A stretch of DNA of 25,155 bases from JASSUD01 sp031963365 (lineage in GTDB: Bacteria > Pseudomonadota > Gammaproteobacteria > Burkholderiales > Burkholderiaceae): positions 1 through 25,155 of the forward strand of contig JASSUF010000016.1 of NCBI GenBank assembly GCA_031963365.1. The letters run 5' to 3'. Under the pieces are notes generated by a model. The model worked only from the letters and a program-made list of their open reading frames with translations. It ran no database searches and was not told the origin of the DNA. Of the stretch, positions 6,833-12,800 are shown piece after piece; position 1 is the first letter of the stretch; each line of letters starts with the position of its first letter. The translations under genes were made by a program, and so were the position numbers.

Positions 6833-7467
6833 CCGCACTCACGCACAGAACGCCTACGGGTCTACTCCCGCAGTCTTTGAAAGAAGCCGCAGAGTTTGCC
6901 GCGCAACTTGCAAAATCGAGCTTCATTCCCAAAGAATTTATGGGTCGTCCCGACAATATCCTGGCCGCAATCCAGTGGGGCATGGAGCTGGGTTTGCCGC
7001 CTCTACAAGCGATACACAGCATTGCGGTCATCAATGGACGCCCTGCGCTACGAAGCGATGCCGTGATGGCGCTAGTACGCGCCTCGCCGTTATGCGAATA
7101 CATTGATGAAACAATAGATGAAAAAGGCACCGCGCTATGTCGTGTTAAACGCCGAGGCCAGCCAGAGCAGGTGCGGAGTTTTTCTGATCAAGATGCGCAC
7201 CAGGCAGGGCTTATCGGCAGGCCAGGGCCATGGACTCAGCACCCGCAGCGCATGAAACAGATGCGCGCACGCACCTTTGCATTGCGGGATGTCTTTCCGG
7301 ATGTACTGCTAGGAATGGTGGCAGAAGAAGAAGGAATAAACTGCAACGAAGAGGCAAACAGTGCGATACCTGCAACTTTAGACGAGTGCGCACCCCCAGA
7401 CCAGTTGCAAGATACCCTATCTGCTTGCCCAGATAGAGAGCGGGAACCCGGCATAATTTGCTTTTAA
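6829..7467 (+). CDS. RecT-like single-strand annealing recombinase
   Basis: This 212-residue protein matches phage RecT-type annealing proteins. Recognisable blocks are LKEAAEFAAQLAKSSFIPKE, ILAAIQWGMELGLPPLQAIH, IAVINGRPALRSDAVMALVR, CRVKRRGQPEQVRSFSDQDA and MKQMRARTFALRDVFPDVLL. Such proteins anneal complementary single strands during phage replication and recombination. The core ends near residue 165 and is followed by a variable acidic tail. The ribosome site AAGGAGGTGAT (6812-6822) is nearly perfectly complementary to the 16S rRNA 3' end, so strong expression is expected. No partner exonuclease gene is seen beside it; the flanking genes are unassigned. The gene looks intact. Confidence 0.88.
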   Translation: MTALTHRTPTGLLPQSLKEAAEFAAQLAKSSFIPKEFMGRPDNILAAIQWGMELGLPPLQAIHSIAVINGRPALRSDAVMALVRASPLCEYIDETIDEKGTALCRVKRRGQPEQVRSFSDQDAHQAGLIGRPGPWTQHPQRMKQMRARTFALRDVFPDVLLGMVAEEEGINCNEEANSAIPATLDECAPPDQLQDTLSACPDREREPGIICF

Positions 7468-7521
7468 ATAACAGGCAAAAAACAGAAGCGACCTAACCCT
7501 TTGCAGTATGGGAGGTATATG

Positions 7522-8415
7522 ATGTTCACCACTTTAGATGTAATGCCGCAACATAGCGGCACGCATCATCTTTCACCCTCTTTTTGGCGCACGCCCCCGA
7601 GCCGCACACAAAGGCAAAGCCGCACCCATGAACGGCTACAGACGCTGCGGCAGGAGTACAGCCGGATTCAAGATACCTGGCCCAAAGATGCGGATCAGCT
7701 CGCGCAAACCTGCATAACACCCTCCTCTACTCCAGAAAAATTACCCTCCGCATGCGCCCTGTTGGCCAAAGCAGACACACTACTGGAAATGCTCACCGCC
7801 CTTCATGACAGGCAAACACAAGCGTGGAGCCCAGAAAATATCGAGGCTTTTTTGCAAGAAGATGTCGCGCACGCCCTCAGCGAAGCCCAAGCGGATCTAA
7901 CCGACACTGTGCAGGGTATACAAACATTGCAGCGTGCGCCTATACGCACACTTCTCTGGCTTACGCTACGGATAATCGTCTGTGCAGCGCTCGCCATAAG
8001 CGGAGTTGCAGCTTCGTTGCTATGCATCCTATCCGGTAGCGGGTTTCTGATCCACGCTACTGCCGGACTATTATGTATAGGTCTAGGACTTGTACCACGC
8101 CTACTGCAAGCAGCCTTTGATCTGGCAGACCTTCAGAATGCGGGCCAAGCTCAAGCTCAGATAGCACTCAAAACTGCTTTCAGGGATCTGAAAAATCTGC
8201 TCACCGCGCAGCTATCTCTCGTGCAGGAATTGCAGAACCAGCAATGCACGGCTTGCTATGACACCATTTCACGCCAGCAACATCATATTGCTGAACTCCA
8301 TGGAGCCGTGCTCTATCTTGCCAACCGAGTGCACACGTTGGCACCAAATAGCGGAGAAAATGCACCGATAACTACTTCCTATCAACCAGTATGCCTTGTA
8401 TCCGCATGCGTATAA
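7522..8415 (+). CDS. Membrane protein of unknown function with flanking helical domains
   Basis: This protein has about 297 residues starting at the ATG at 7522; GGGAGG at 7510-7515 gives a 6-nt spacing, and ATG 7519 is too close. The N-terminal 140 residues are hydrophilic and helical with a basic start. Two membrane segments lie at about residues 144-168 and 173-196 (IIVCAALAISGVAASLLCIL, then HATAGLLCIGLGLVPRLLQA), forming a hairpin. Residues 205-275 are an amphipathic helical region (FRDLKNLLTAQLSLVQELQN) with a possible coiled coil. No family is recognised. It sits between the recombinase and the integrase relic, where phages often carry non-essential 'moron' genes. A role in exclusion or host interaction is possible but unsupported by any motif. 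Confidence 0.6.
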   Translation: MFTTLDVMPQHSGTHHLSPSFWRTPPSRTQRQSRTHERLQTLRQEYSRIQDTWPKDADQLAQTCITPSSTPEKLPSACALLAKADTLLEMLTALHDRQTQAWSPENIEAFLQEDVAHALSEAQADLTDTVQGIQTLQRAPIRTLLWLTLRIIVCAALAISGVAASLLCILSGSGFLIHATAGLLCIGLGLVPRLLQAAFDLADLQNAGQAQAQIALKTAFRDLKNLLTAQLSLVQELQNQQCTACYDTISRQQHHIAELHGAVLYLANRVHTLAPNSGENAPITTSYQPVCLVSACV

Positions 8416-8471
8416 GGCCACTCAGCATTACCCTGCATGCAGGAACACACTCTTTTTCTGGAGAGTTTCAT

Positions 8472-9152
8472 ATGAGGCAGCAAATGAAATCACTAGATGC
8501 TTTAGATATTGCAAAACGGGCGCGCAACTCGGCAAAAGAGCTAACACCTTACCATTTTCTTAAATTTAGAAAAAAAATCCTCCGGGCGGAGGAGTTACCC
8601 GCGCTACTGCATAAAATTGAAGCCTATGACGGCCCATCTCTAACCCGTCTTGCGATAAAGCTTACGGCATTGACCTTTTTGCGCACAAATGAACTGCTTG
8701 GTGCGCGGTGGAGTGAATTTGATATGGATGCACAACAGTGGCACATTCCAGCAGAACGTATGAAGATGAGAACACCTCATATTATTCCTCTGTCGACACA
8801 GTCCATTGCCATATTGCAACAAATATATAAGCTATCTGGCAAACAGCCCCTGCTTTTTCCCTGCAAGCAAGGCAACGGCAAACCCATCAATAACAATACT
8901 ATTTTCTATACGTTACATCTGATGGGATACCGCTCGCCTGGATATGGGTTCAGAGAGATCGCTTCAACTATTTTAGCCGAACAAGGATATCCTGATGAAC
9001 ACATTAAATTACAGTTAGGCCGCCATAAACGTGACGTAATACCTACGTCATGTAACCCTGCTTTATATCTAGAACAGCGTACCAAGATGATGCAAGCATG
9101 GGGCGATTATCTGGATAGGTGTAAGCAACCACCGAATCTTTACGCTAACTAA
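8472..9152 (+). CDS. P4-type tyrosine recombinase catalytic domain, catalytic residues lost
   Basis: This 226-residue protein matches only the C-terminal catalytic domain of P4-family integrases (GARWSEFDMDAQQWHIPAER, HIIPLSTQSIAILQQIYKLS, YLEQRTKMMQAWGDYLD). The arm-binding and core-binding domains are absent. The first catalytic Arg is present (Arg71 in LRTNEL), and so is the Arg of the HxxR motif (Arg161), but the His of that motif is Tyr158 (YGFR). The position of the nucleophilic Tyr, normally in AYNR, is Cys194 (SCNP). The nearby Tyr199 belongs to the following conserved YLEQR. The protein should not cleave DNA. The start at 8472 has GGAGAG upstream. It may be a relic, or a repurposed DNA-binding protein next to the AlpA-like gene. 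Confidence 0.75.
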   Translation: MRQQMKSLDALDIAKRARNSAKELTPYHFLKFRKKILRAEELPALLHKIEAYDGPSLTRLAIKLTALTFLRTNELLGARWSEFDMDAQQWHIPAERMKMRTPHIIPLSTQSIAILQQIYKLSGKQPLLFPCKQGNGKPINNNTIFYTLHLMGYRSPGYGFREIASTILAEQGYPDEHIKLQLGRHKRDVIPTSCNPALYLEQRTKMMQAWGDYLDRCKQPPNLYAN

Positions 9153-9201
9153 CAGACGCAGCGCCGCTTTCACCGTACACTCTTTGTTTGGAGAGCCTCC
9201 T

Positions 9202-9468
9202 ATGGAACCGCAAAAAATAGTTTCACTCTATGATATGGAAGCGATACAACCTGAACTAGCTTCGCCCTCTACTCTGCCGCTAGTTGGTCATACCCGCTGG
9301 CAAGAATTAAAGCATTTTGTGGCATTTAGCAGGGAGACACTGCGCCGATATGAGTTAGAAGGACATTTTCCAAAGCGGGTACGTTTTTCTCAACGCTGCA
9401 CTGGTTGGCCAAACGATGAGCTACAGCGGTATTTTGCTGATCCAGAGAATTACCAATCGCAGTCATAG
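9202..9468 (+). CDS. AlpA-like DNA-binding regulator
   Basis: This 88-residue protein starts at ATG 9202, with TTTGGAGAG just upstream. The C-terminal half is the AlpA/excisionase-type winged HTH: FVAFSRETLRRYELEGHFPK, then RVRFSQRCTGWPNDELQRYF. The pattern 'S.ET.R..E..G.FPKRV..S.R..GW...E...' is characteristic of small regulators that switch on integrase or act as excision factors in P4-like elements. The N-terminal 35 residues are variable. It follows the recombinase relic by 49 nt, and the two genes have strikingly similar leaders. Its natural target would be the att/integrase region; the integrase pseudogene lies 287 nt away on the other strand. Confidence 0.8.
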   Translation: MEPQKIVSLYDMEAIQPELASPSTLPLVGHTRWQELKHFVAFSRETLRRYELEGHFPKRVRFSQRCTGWPNDELQRYFADPENYQSQS

Positions 9469-9754
9469 AAAAAATAGGTCGGTTCCAGGCGAGCGAAGGG
9501 GCGATATGGAGCGAATTAGTCATTGCTCTAGGGCTCGCCAATAATTAGTAGCAAATAAAAATGTAGTTAACTTTGAGAGTAACTTTTATTTTTAATAATA
9601 TTAAACCCTTTTAAATACTACGTTTTCTTTATTTTTGTGAATCCTACACGAAACAAACCCAATGAAATCAACGGTTTACAGCAATTTTAAGAAGCTTTGA
9701 AATCCTGGTATAAATGCCAACGTGACTAAAACGTGACCAAACGTATTACGTTGC
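9469..9754. other. AT-rich gene-free stretch with two hairpins, likely prophage edge
   Basis: No gene is supported in these 286 bases. Two inverted structures lie after the AlpA-like gene. The first pairs GGCGAGC (9488-9494) with GCTCGCC (9533-9539), with a smaller inner stem (GAGCGAA/TTGCTC). The second, about 9549-9595, pairs AATAAAAA..AGTTA with TAACT..TTTATTTTT and could end transcription from both sides. It lies between the last rightward prophage gene and an oppositely oriented integrase pseudogene, so an attachment site may be here. I cannot identify one without the other prophage end. Confidence 0.4.
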
Positions 9755-10234
9755 TTATCCAAGATTATCTAATACTCCATTCAATCTAGCCGACACATGC
9801 GCTAAATGATCAGCAGAAAGATGTGCATACCGCTGCACCATCGCTGGTAACTGCCATCCTCCAAGCTCCTGTAACTCTGATAGGGTCACCCCTTCCATCG
9901 CAAGCCAAAATGCCCAGATATGCCGCAAGTCATGTCAGCGGAAATTTTCTATTCCCACTTCTGCTAGCGATTTACGCCATAACCTGGTATTTATCTGCCC
10001 GATAGGCTTACCCCGATACGTAAATACTCTCACCAGGTGCTTCCCCACTTGACGATTTAGAATGGCGTACGCGATATCGTTTAGCGGCACCGAAATAGCC
10101 TGCTCAACCGTCAAAAAGCGAACTCGCCGTTTCGGATCAGGATACATCCGCACCTTTGGAACACGGTCAAGCCATCCCCACACGTGCATAGCTCGCCGCA
10201 GAACAGCACGAACTAATGCGAGATTTTTGGTCAA
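9755..10234 (-). pseudogene. Phage integrase pseudogene: internal deletion plus nonsense codon
   Basis: The frame (TTG at 10234, TAA at 9755-9757) encodes a tyrosine recombinase. The N-terminal part ALVRAVLRRAMHVWGWLDRV ends in RRVRFLTVEQA and jumps directly to ISVPLNDIAYAILNRQVGKH. About 60 residues usually found between, including the first catalytic Arg (LRxxN region), are gone, although the frame is kept. Further on, GIENFR is followed by TGA and then HDLRHIWAFW; relatives have Trp in this place (FRWHDLRH), so this is a TGG to TGA mutation. The tail still has the HxxR motif, LGGW and the nucleophile in VQRYAHLS. The N-terminal core-binding domain is missing at 10235. The protein cannot be functional. 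Confidence 0.85.
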
Positions 10235-10439
10235 ATAAAAGGATAAGCAGACTTAACAAAAAACGGATGCACGCATTATCAACTATGCAACCATACCGTA
10301 CCTGCCAAAAAGGCAGAAACAGTATCTATCACACACCAAAAATATGCCAAAAGCCAAAAAAATCTAAAACCAAGTCTGCCCGTTTTTTATCAAAATAGAG
10401 CACGGCCACTCTATTTTTCTTTTATCTAGCGCATACAGC
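10235..10439. other. A-rich junction segment between integrase relic and helicase fragment
   Basis: No gene is supported. GCAGACTT (10247-10254) reappears inverted at 10372-10379, and an A6CGG block next to the first copy matches the CCGT6 block next to the second, but in swapped order, so it is not a simple hairpin. The segment ends in a clear stem-loop (10392-10417). It probably marks a recombination junction where the integrase N-terminus was lost. Confidence 0.35.
10392..10417. terminator. Bidirectional terminator-like stem-loop
   Basis: AAAATAGAG (10392-10400) and CTCTATTTT (10409-10417) form a perfect 9-bp stem with an 8-nt loop, followed on the plus strand by TTCTTTT and preceded by a run of six T. 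It is AT-rich, so its efficiency is uncertain. It separates the integrase relic from the following fragment. Confidence 0.5.
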
Positions 10440-10733
10440 ATGAGTCGGTTTGAAGATATCAATGCGCTTGAAGACCAACGCGTGCATCACCGTGCAGGGT
10501 TCTTTCGTACTGAGTCAGAAGGAGTGCGCGAGTATTTAGTGTTACCCGAAGCTTTTAAGCGTGAAGTATGCGTGGGGTTTGATACAAAAATGGCCGAGCG
10601 CATTCTGGTAGCTCAAGGTTGGATTGCGCCCGGTGGAGATGGCCGCCATACTCAAAAACCCCGATTACCAGGTATTGGAACACGAACCCGGGTGTATGTA
10701 TTTACTCGCAAAATCTGGGAATCTGACGAATGA
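10440..10733 (+). pseudogene. C-terminal fragment of a DUF927-type phage/ICE helicase-primase
   Basis: The open frame of 97 residues begins MSRFEDINALEDQRVHHRAG and continues EYLVLPEAFKREVCVGFD, LVAQGWIAPGGDGRHTQKPR and LPGIGTRTRVYVFTRKIWE. This is the usual C-terminal end of large DUF927-type (superfamily II helicase/primase-like) proteins of integrated elements, normally 500-900 residues long. The ATPase part is absent; the frame begins right after the stem-loop at 10392-10417. It may be transcribed but is unlikely to work alone. It belongs to a second mobile element whose integrase may be the pseudogene next door. The assignment is from remembered C-terminal motifs. Confidence 0.65.
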
Positions 10734-10894
10734 AGCGCTATTTTGCTTTCCTATCACTTCTTACAATAGTAAAAGGGACAACTGGGGACAGCGGGGACAT
10801 CTTTATTAATAAGGGTTTCAGCGTCATCTTACGCTGGGGACACCTTGGGGACGTAGGGGACAAAGTAAACTATGGCATTAGGAAGCGTGCTTAG
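10734..10894 (+). pseudogene. Frameshifted GDxGD tail of the helicase fragment
   Basis: The stretch contains six GGGGAC-like words (first at about 10775, last at about 10857). In one frame it reads KGTTGDSGDIFINKGF followed by LGDVGDK. Repeated Gly-Asp tails of this kind follow the conserved end of DUF927-type proteins. The tail is out of frame with the fragment before it and ends at a TAG near 10894. It is best read as the decayed 3' end of the same gene rather than as a DNA-binding repeat. Confidence 0.4.
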
Positions 10895-10943
10895 AATCGC
10901 ACAGCCAAGAGTAGCTATCGGGATAAGGCAGTATTGCATGCAC

Positions 10944-11219
10944 TTAGCCCGTATAACTATATGCTATCGCATGCATATTGACTGATTCATCATTATTTAC
11001 ATTCAGGTCATGCGTGCTAGCGTTTACGGAAGAAGACTCTATAGATTCATTATTTTCCGAATGCCCCGCAACCGATCCTGTGTAATAGCTTCCGCCTAAT
11101 TCTGAGGGTGTTCCTGACTCATCGTTTGAAGCAATAGCCATGGAGTCATTGTGCACAGCTGATGCGCCAAAATAGTTAAGCCCTAAAAAATTTAATCGAT
11201 TGCATAAATCTTCGATCAT
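10944..11219 (-). CDS. Ser/Asn-rich hypothetical protein or displaced C-terminus of the coiled-coil gene
   Basis: This 91-residue open frame starts with ATG overlapping the TGA of the coiled-coil frame (ATGA at 11216-11219). The sequence is rich in Ser, Asn and Gly (ESGTPSELGGSYYTGSVAGH, SENNESIESSSVNASTHDLN) and has no recognisable domain; it looks disordered. The ATGA overlap could mean coupled translation of a real second gene. The frame equals that of the first part of the coiled-coil gene, so it may instead be the original C-terminal tail reached by a frame change. The function is unknown. Confidence 0.4.
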   Translation of the reverse strand: MIEDLCNRLNFLGLNYFGASAVHNDSMAIASNDESGTPSELGGSYYTGSVAGHSENNESIESSSVNASTHDLNVNNDESVNMHAIAYSYTG

Positions 11220-11810
11220 AACTTGTGCATAGCCAATGCTTGGCTTTGAAAAGCTAATTCCCTATCTTTGGAATCCAATTCATTTTTTTGCAAAACCAAT
11301 GCATTTTCATGAGAAATCAATGCATTTTCTTTTTCCTTCTCTACAATTTCTAATTTTTTATTTAAAATAGCTATTTTATTCTCGTATTTTTTATTCAAAA
11401 CAGCTATTTCATTCTGATGTGTTTGATTCAAAGCAGCTATTTCATTCTCATATCTTTGACTCAAATTAGTTATCGCAGTTCCATGTTGCGCATCCCGAGC
11501 ATTTAATACACCTTGATGTTCTTGATTTAAAGCATTTAATGCATCCTGATGTTGTTGATTCTGAATCATTTATGAAATTTTGATGCTGGATATTTTGCGC
11601 ATTTAATGCATTTTGATGTTGCACATCTCAAGCATTTAATGCAACCTCTAATGCAATCTGATGTTGCGTATCTCGAGCCTCTAATTCATTCTGATGAGCC
11701 TGGTTTAAATTATTTCTCTCTACTTTTTTCCCATTATAATGTCCTGCTACTCCTCCCCCTAACCCCCCTGCTGCTGCCGCTGCACAGCCAATAGCAACGA
11801 TTGGAATCAT
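11216..11810 (-). pseudogene. Broken gene for an 11-residue-repeat coiled-coil membrane-anchored protein
   Basis: Start ATG 11810 with AGGAG seven nt upstream. Residues 1-29 are hydrophobic and Gly/Ala-rich (IVAIGCAAAAAGGLGGGVAG), a membrane or Gly-zipper segment. The rest is a long coiled coil in units of 11 residues, such as HQNELEARDTQ, HQDALNALNQE, HQGVLNARDAQ, HQNEIAVLNKK and YENKIAILNKK. Hendecad repeats give slightly right-handed coiled coils. Two lesions show up against the repeat. A TGA at 11628-11630 replaces the Arg codon CGA of the other copies (LNA-stop-DVQ). One extra A near 11570 shifts the frame; removing it restores an 11-residue unit (HQNFIMIQNQQ). The downstream frame then runs to TGA at 11216. 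A surface or effector role is only a guess. Confidence 0.65.
11310..11710 (-). repeat. 33-bp coding repeats (hendecad coiled coil)
   Basis: The DNA repeats with a 33-bp period, visible as recurrent TTTGATTC/TTGATG and GCATTTAATGC words on the plus strand. About eleven units can be followed. The most alike are those encoding ENEIAALNQTHQ, QNEIAVLNKK and ENKIAILNKK, which suggests recent unequal exchange. The repeat register identifies the nonsense and frameshift lesions of the host gene. Confidence 0.65.
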
Positions 11811-12216
11811 AGATTTCTCCTAGCTATATTTGTAAAATAGAGGCTTTCTTTTCCCCATCTGCATAACAGGTCTTTACTCCTTATACGCTCAATGACCTAT
11901 TCCCACTGTGCGGACTATTGGACAGAGTAACACTATACTTTACGCATAAAGGTGTAAAGCTATCCTATACAGGATGATGCACCCTTTATTCAACATAAAT
12001 CTAAAAAATCCATCTAGCCATCCGATCAGGACCTGTTCTCAAATACGGCATGGATCATCCCGGTTTTAATGAATAGGTCATGCATTATGATTACTATGAA
12101 CGCGATCCTGTCACGATCTCGTGCCCTATCCCCTACGTCGTCCCACACAGCACTCATACCGACTCCACTTATCGAAAACTCTGTAGAGGCCTTACCCGAT
12201 CTATCTTTAGAGGAGA
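11811..12216. other. Gene-free stretch, possible promoter of the coiled-coil gene
   Basis: No gene is supported. On the minus strand TTTACA (11958-11953) and TATAGT (11937-11932) are 15 nt apart, a weak promoter candidate about 120 nt upstream of the coiled-coil gene. The part from 12010 on contains short open frames in both directions with no recognisable similarity. The final 50 bases join the truncated IS6-family element and are read as an artificial C-terminus of its transposase. Confidence 0.35.
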
Positions 12217-12644
12217 CAGAGCGGCTAAATTGGAGGCGCTGCCGTCAATAGTCACTTTCTCAGGGGTACCGTTTTGATCGATGGCCTTTTCGAAGAAATG
12301 ACGTGCCGCAGCGGTATCACGCTGGGCGCACAGCAGAAAGTCGATAGTGTGGCCGTGCTTGTCGACGGCGCGATACAGATACTTCCATTGGCCACAAACC
12401 TTGACGTAAGTCTCGTCCATGTGCCAGCACTTGCCTACCGGGTGCTTGTATCGGCGAAAAATTTTTTGCAACGCAGGCAGCAGTTTAATCGCCCAGCGAT
12501 GGACCGTGGAATAGTCTACGCTGATACCGCGTTCAGCCATCATCTCTTCGAGATGGCGCAGGCTCAGCGGATAAGCTACATACCAACGAACGCAGGTCAG
12601 CATCACTTCTAGCGGGTAGTGCAACGTTTGAGTACCTTCGCCAT
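12169..12644 (-). pseudogene. IS6-family transposase, 3'-truncated (left copy)
   Basis: The frame reads LEVMLTCVRWYVAYPLSLRH, EEMMAERGISVDYSTVHRWA, then GKCWHMDETYVKV and VTIDGSASNLAAL, which is the HTH and most of the DDE catalytic domain of IS6/IS26-type transposases. The first Asp (WHMDETY) and second Asp (TIDGSASN) are present. After SNLAAL, at about 12217, the sequence changes to an unrelated tail, so the catalytic Glu and last third are missing. At the 5' end, ATG 12644 reads MAKVLKR but is out of frame with HYPLEVML; one extra T would join them. Otherwise the TTG at 12624 must serve as start. The right copy shares this feature. It cannot make an active enzyme. Confidence 0.85.
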
Positions 12645-12720
12645 CTCAACAGTCACGATATCATCCTCTGGATTTTTAATAACGATAATATTCTACTCCT
12701 GCTGTTAATGCGACAGAACC
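12217..12720 (-). mobile_element. Truncated IS6-family insertion sequence (left copy)
   Basis: The outer end at 12720 reads inward, on the minus strand, as GGTTCTGTCGCATTAACAG. It resembles IS6-family terminal repeats, which begin GGYNCTGTTGCA. The transposase ATG is 76 nt inside, the usual spacing. The other end is lost at about 12217. The intact end lies only 81 bp upstream of the STAND gene start, so it could influence that gene's transcription. No target duplication can be tested because the far end is gone. Confidence 0.75.
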
Positions 12721-12722
12721 AC
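12380..12722 (-). repeat. 343-bp inverted repeat, left arm
   Basis: This segment is the reverse complement of 18858-19200. By eye I found no mismatch, and the coordinates match one to one (paired positions sum to 31580 throughout). The arm covers the IS6-type end and the first 80 or so codons of the transposase. It brackets about 6.1 kb with the TIR-NACHT-HEAT gene. Confidence 0.85.
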
Positions 12723-12800
12723 GCAAATTACTTTTAAATAAATCTTAAGTTGATCAACGGTACGATTGCTCCCAAAAGCCAGTGCCTTGAAGGAAGTTGA
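12723..12800 (+). promoter_or_regulatory. Leader of the STAND gene
   Basis: The 78 bases between the IS end and the ATG are AT-rich (TTACTTTTAAATAAATC at the left). They end with AAGGAAG (12790-12796), a ribosome site 4 nt before the ATG. I see no convincing -35/-10 pair inside; the promoter may lie partly in the IS end. Confidence 0.4.

Noticed and set aside
8472..9152. Functional P4-type integrase.
   Set aside because: Only the catalytic half is present; the nucleophilic Tyr position is Cys and the HxxR His is Tyr.
11310..11710. CRISPR or satellite-like array with 33-bp period.
   Set aside because: The period is 11 codons of a coiled-coil protein, and sequence varies as expected for coding repeats.
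12080..12277. Small open frames on the plus strand before the left IS copy.
   Set aside because: They overlap the antisense transposase fragment and show no domain.
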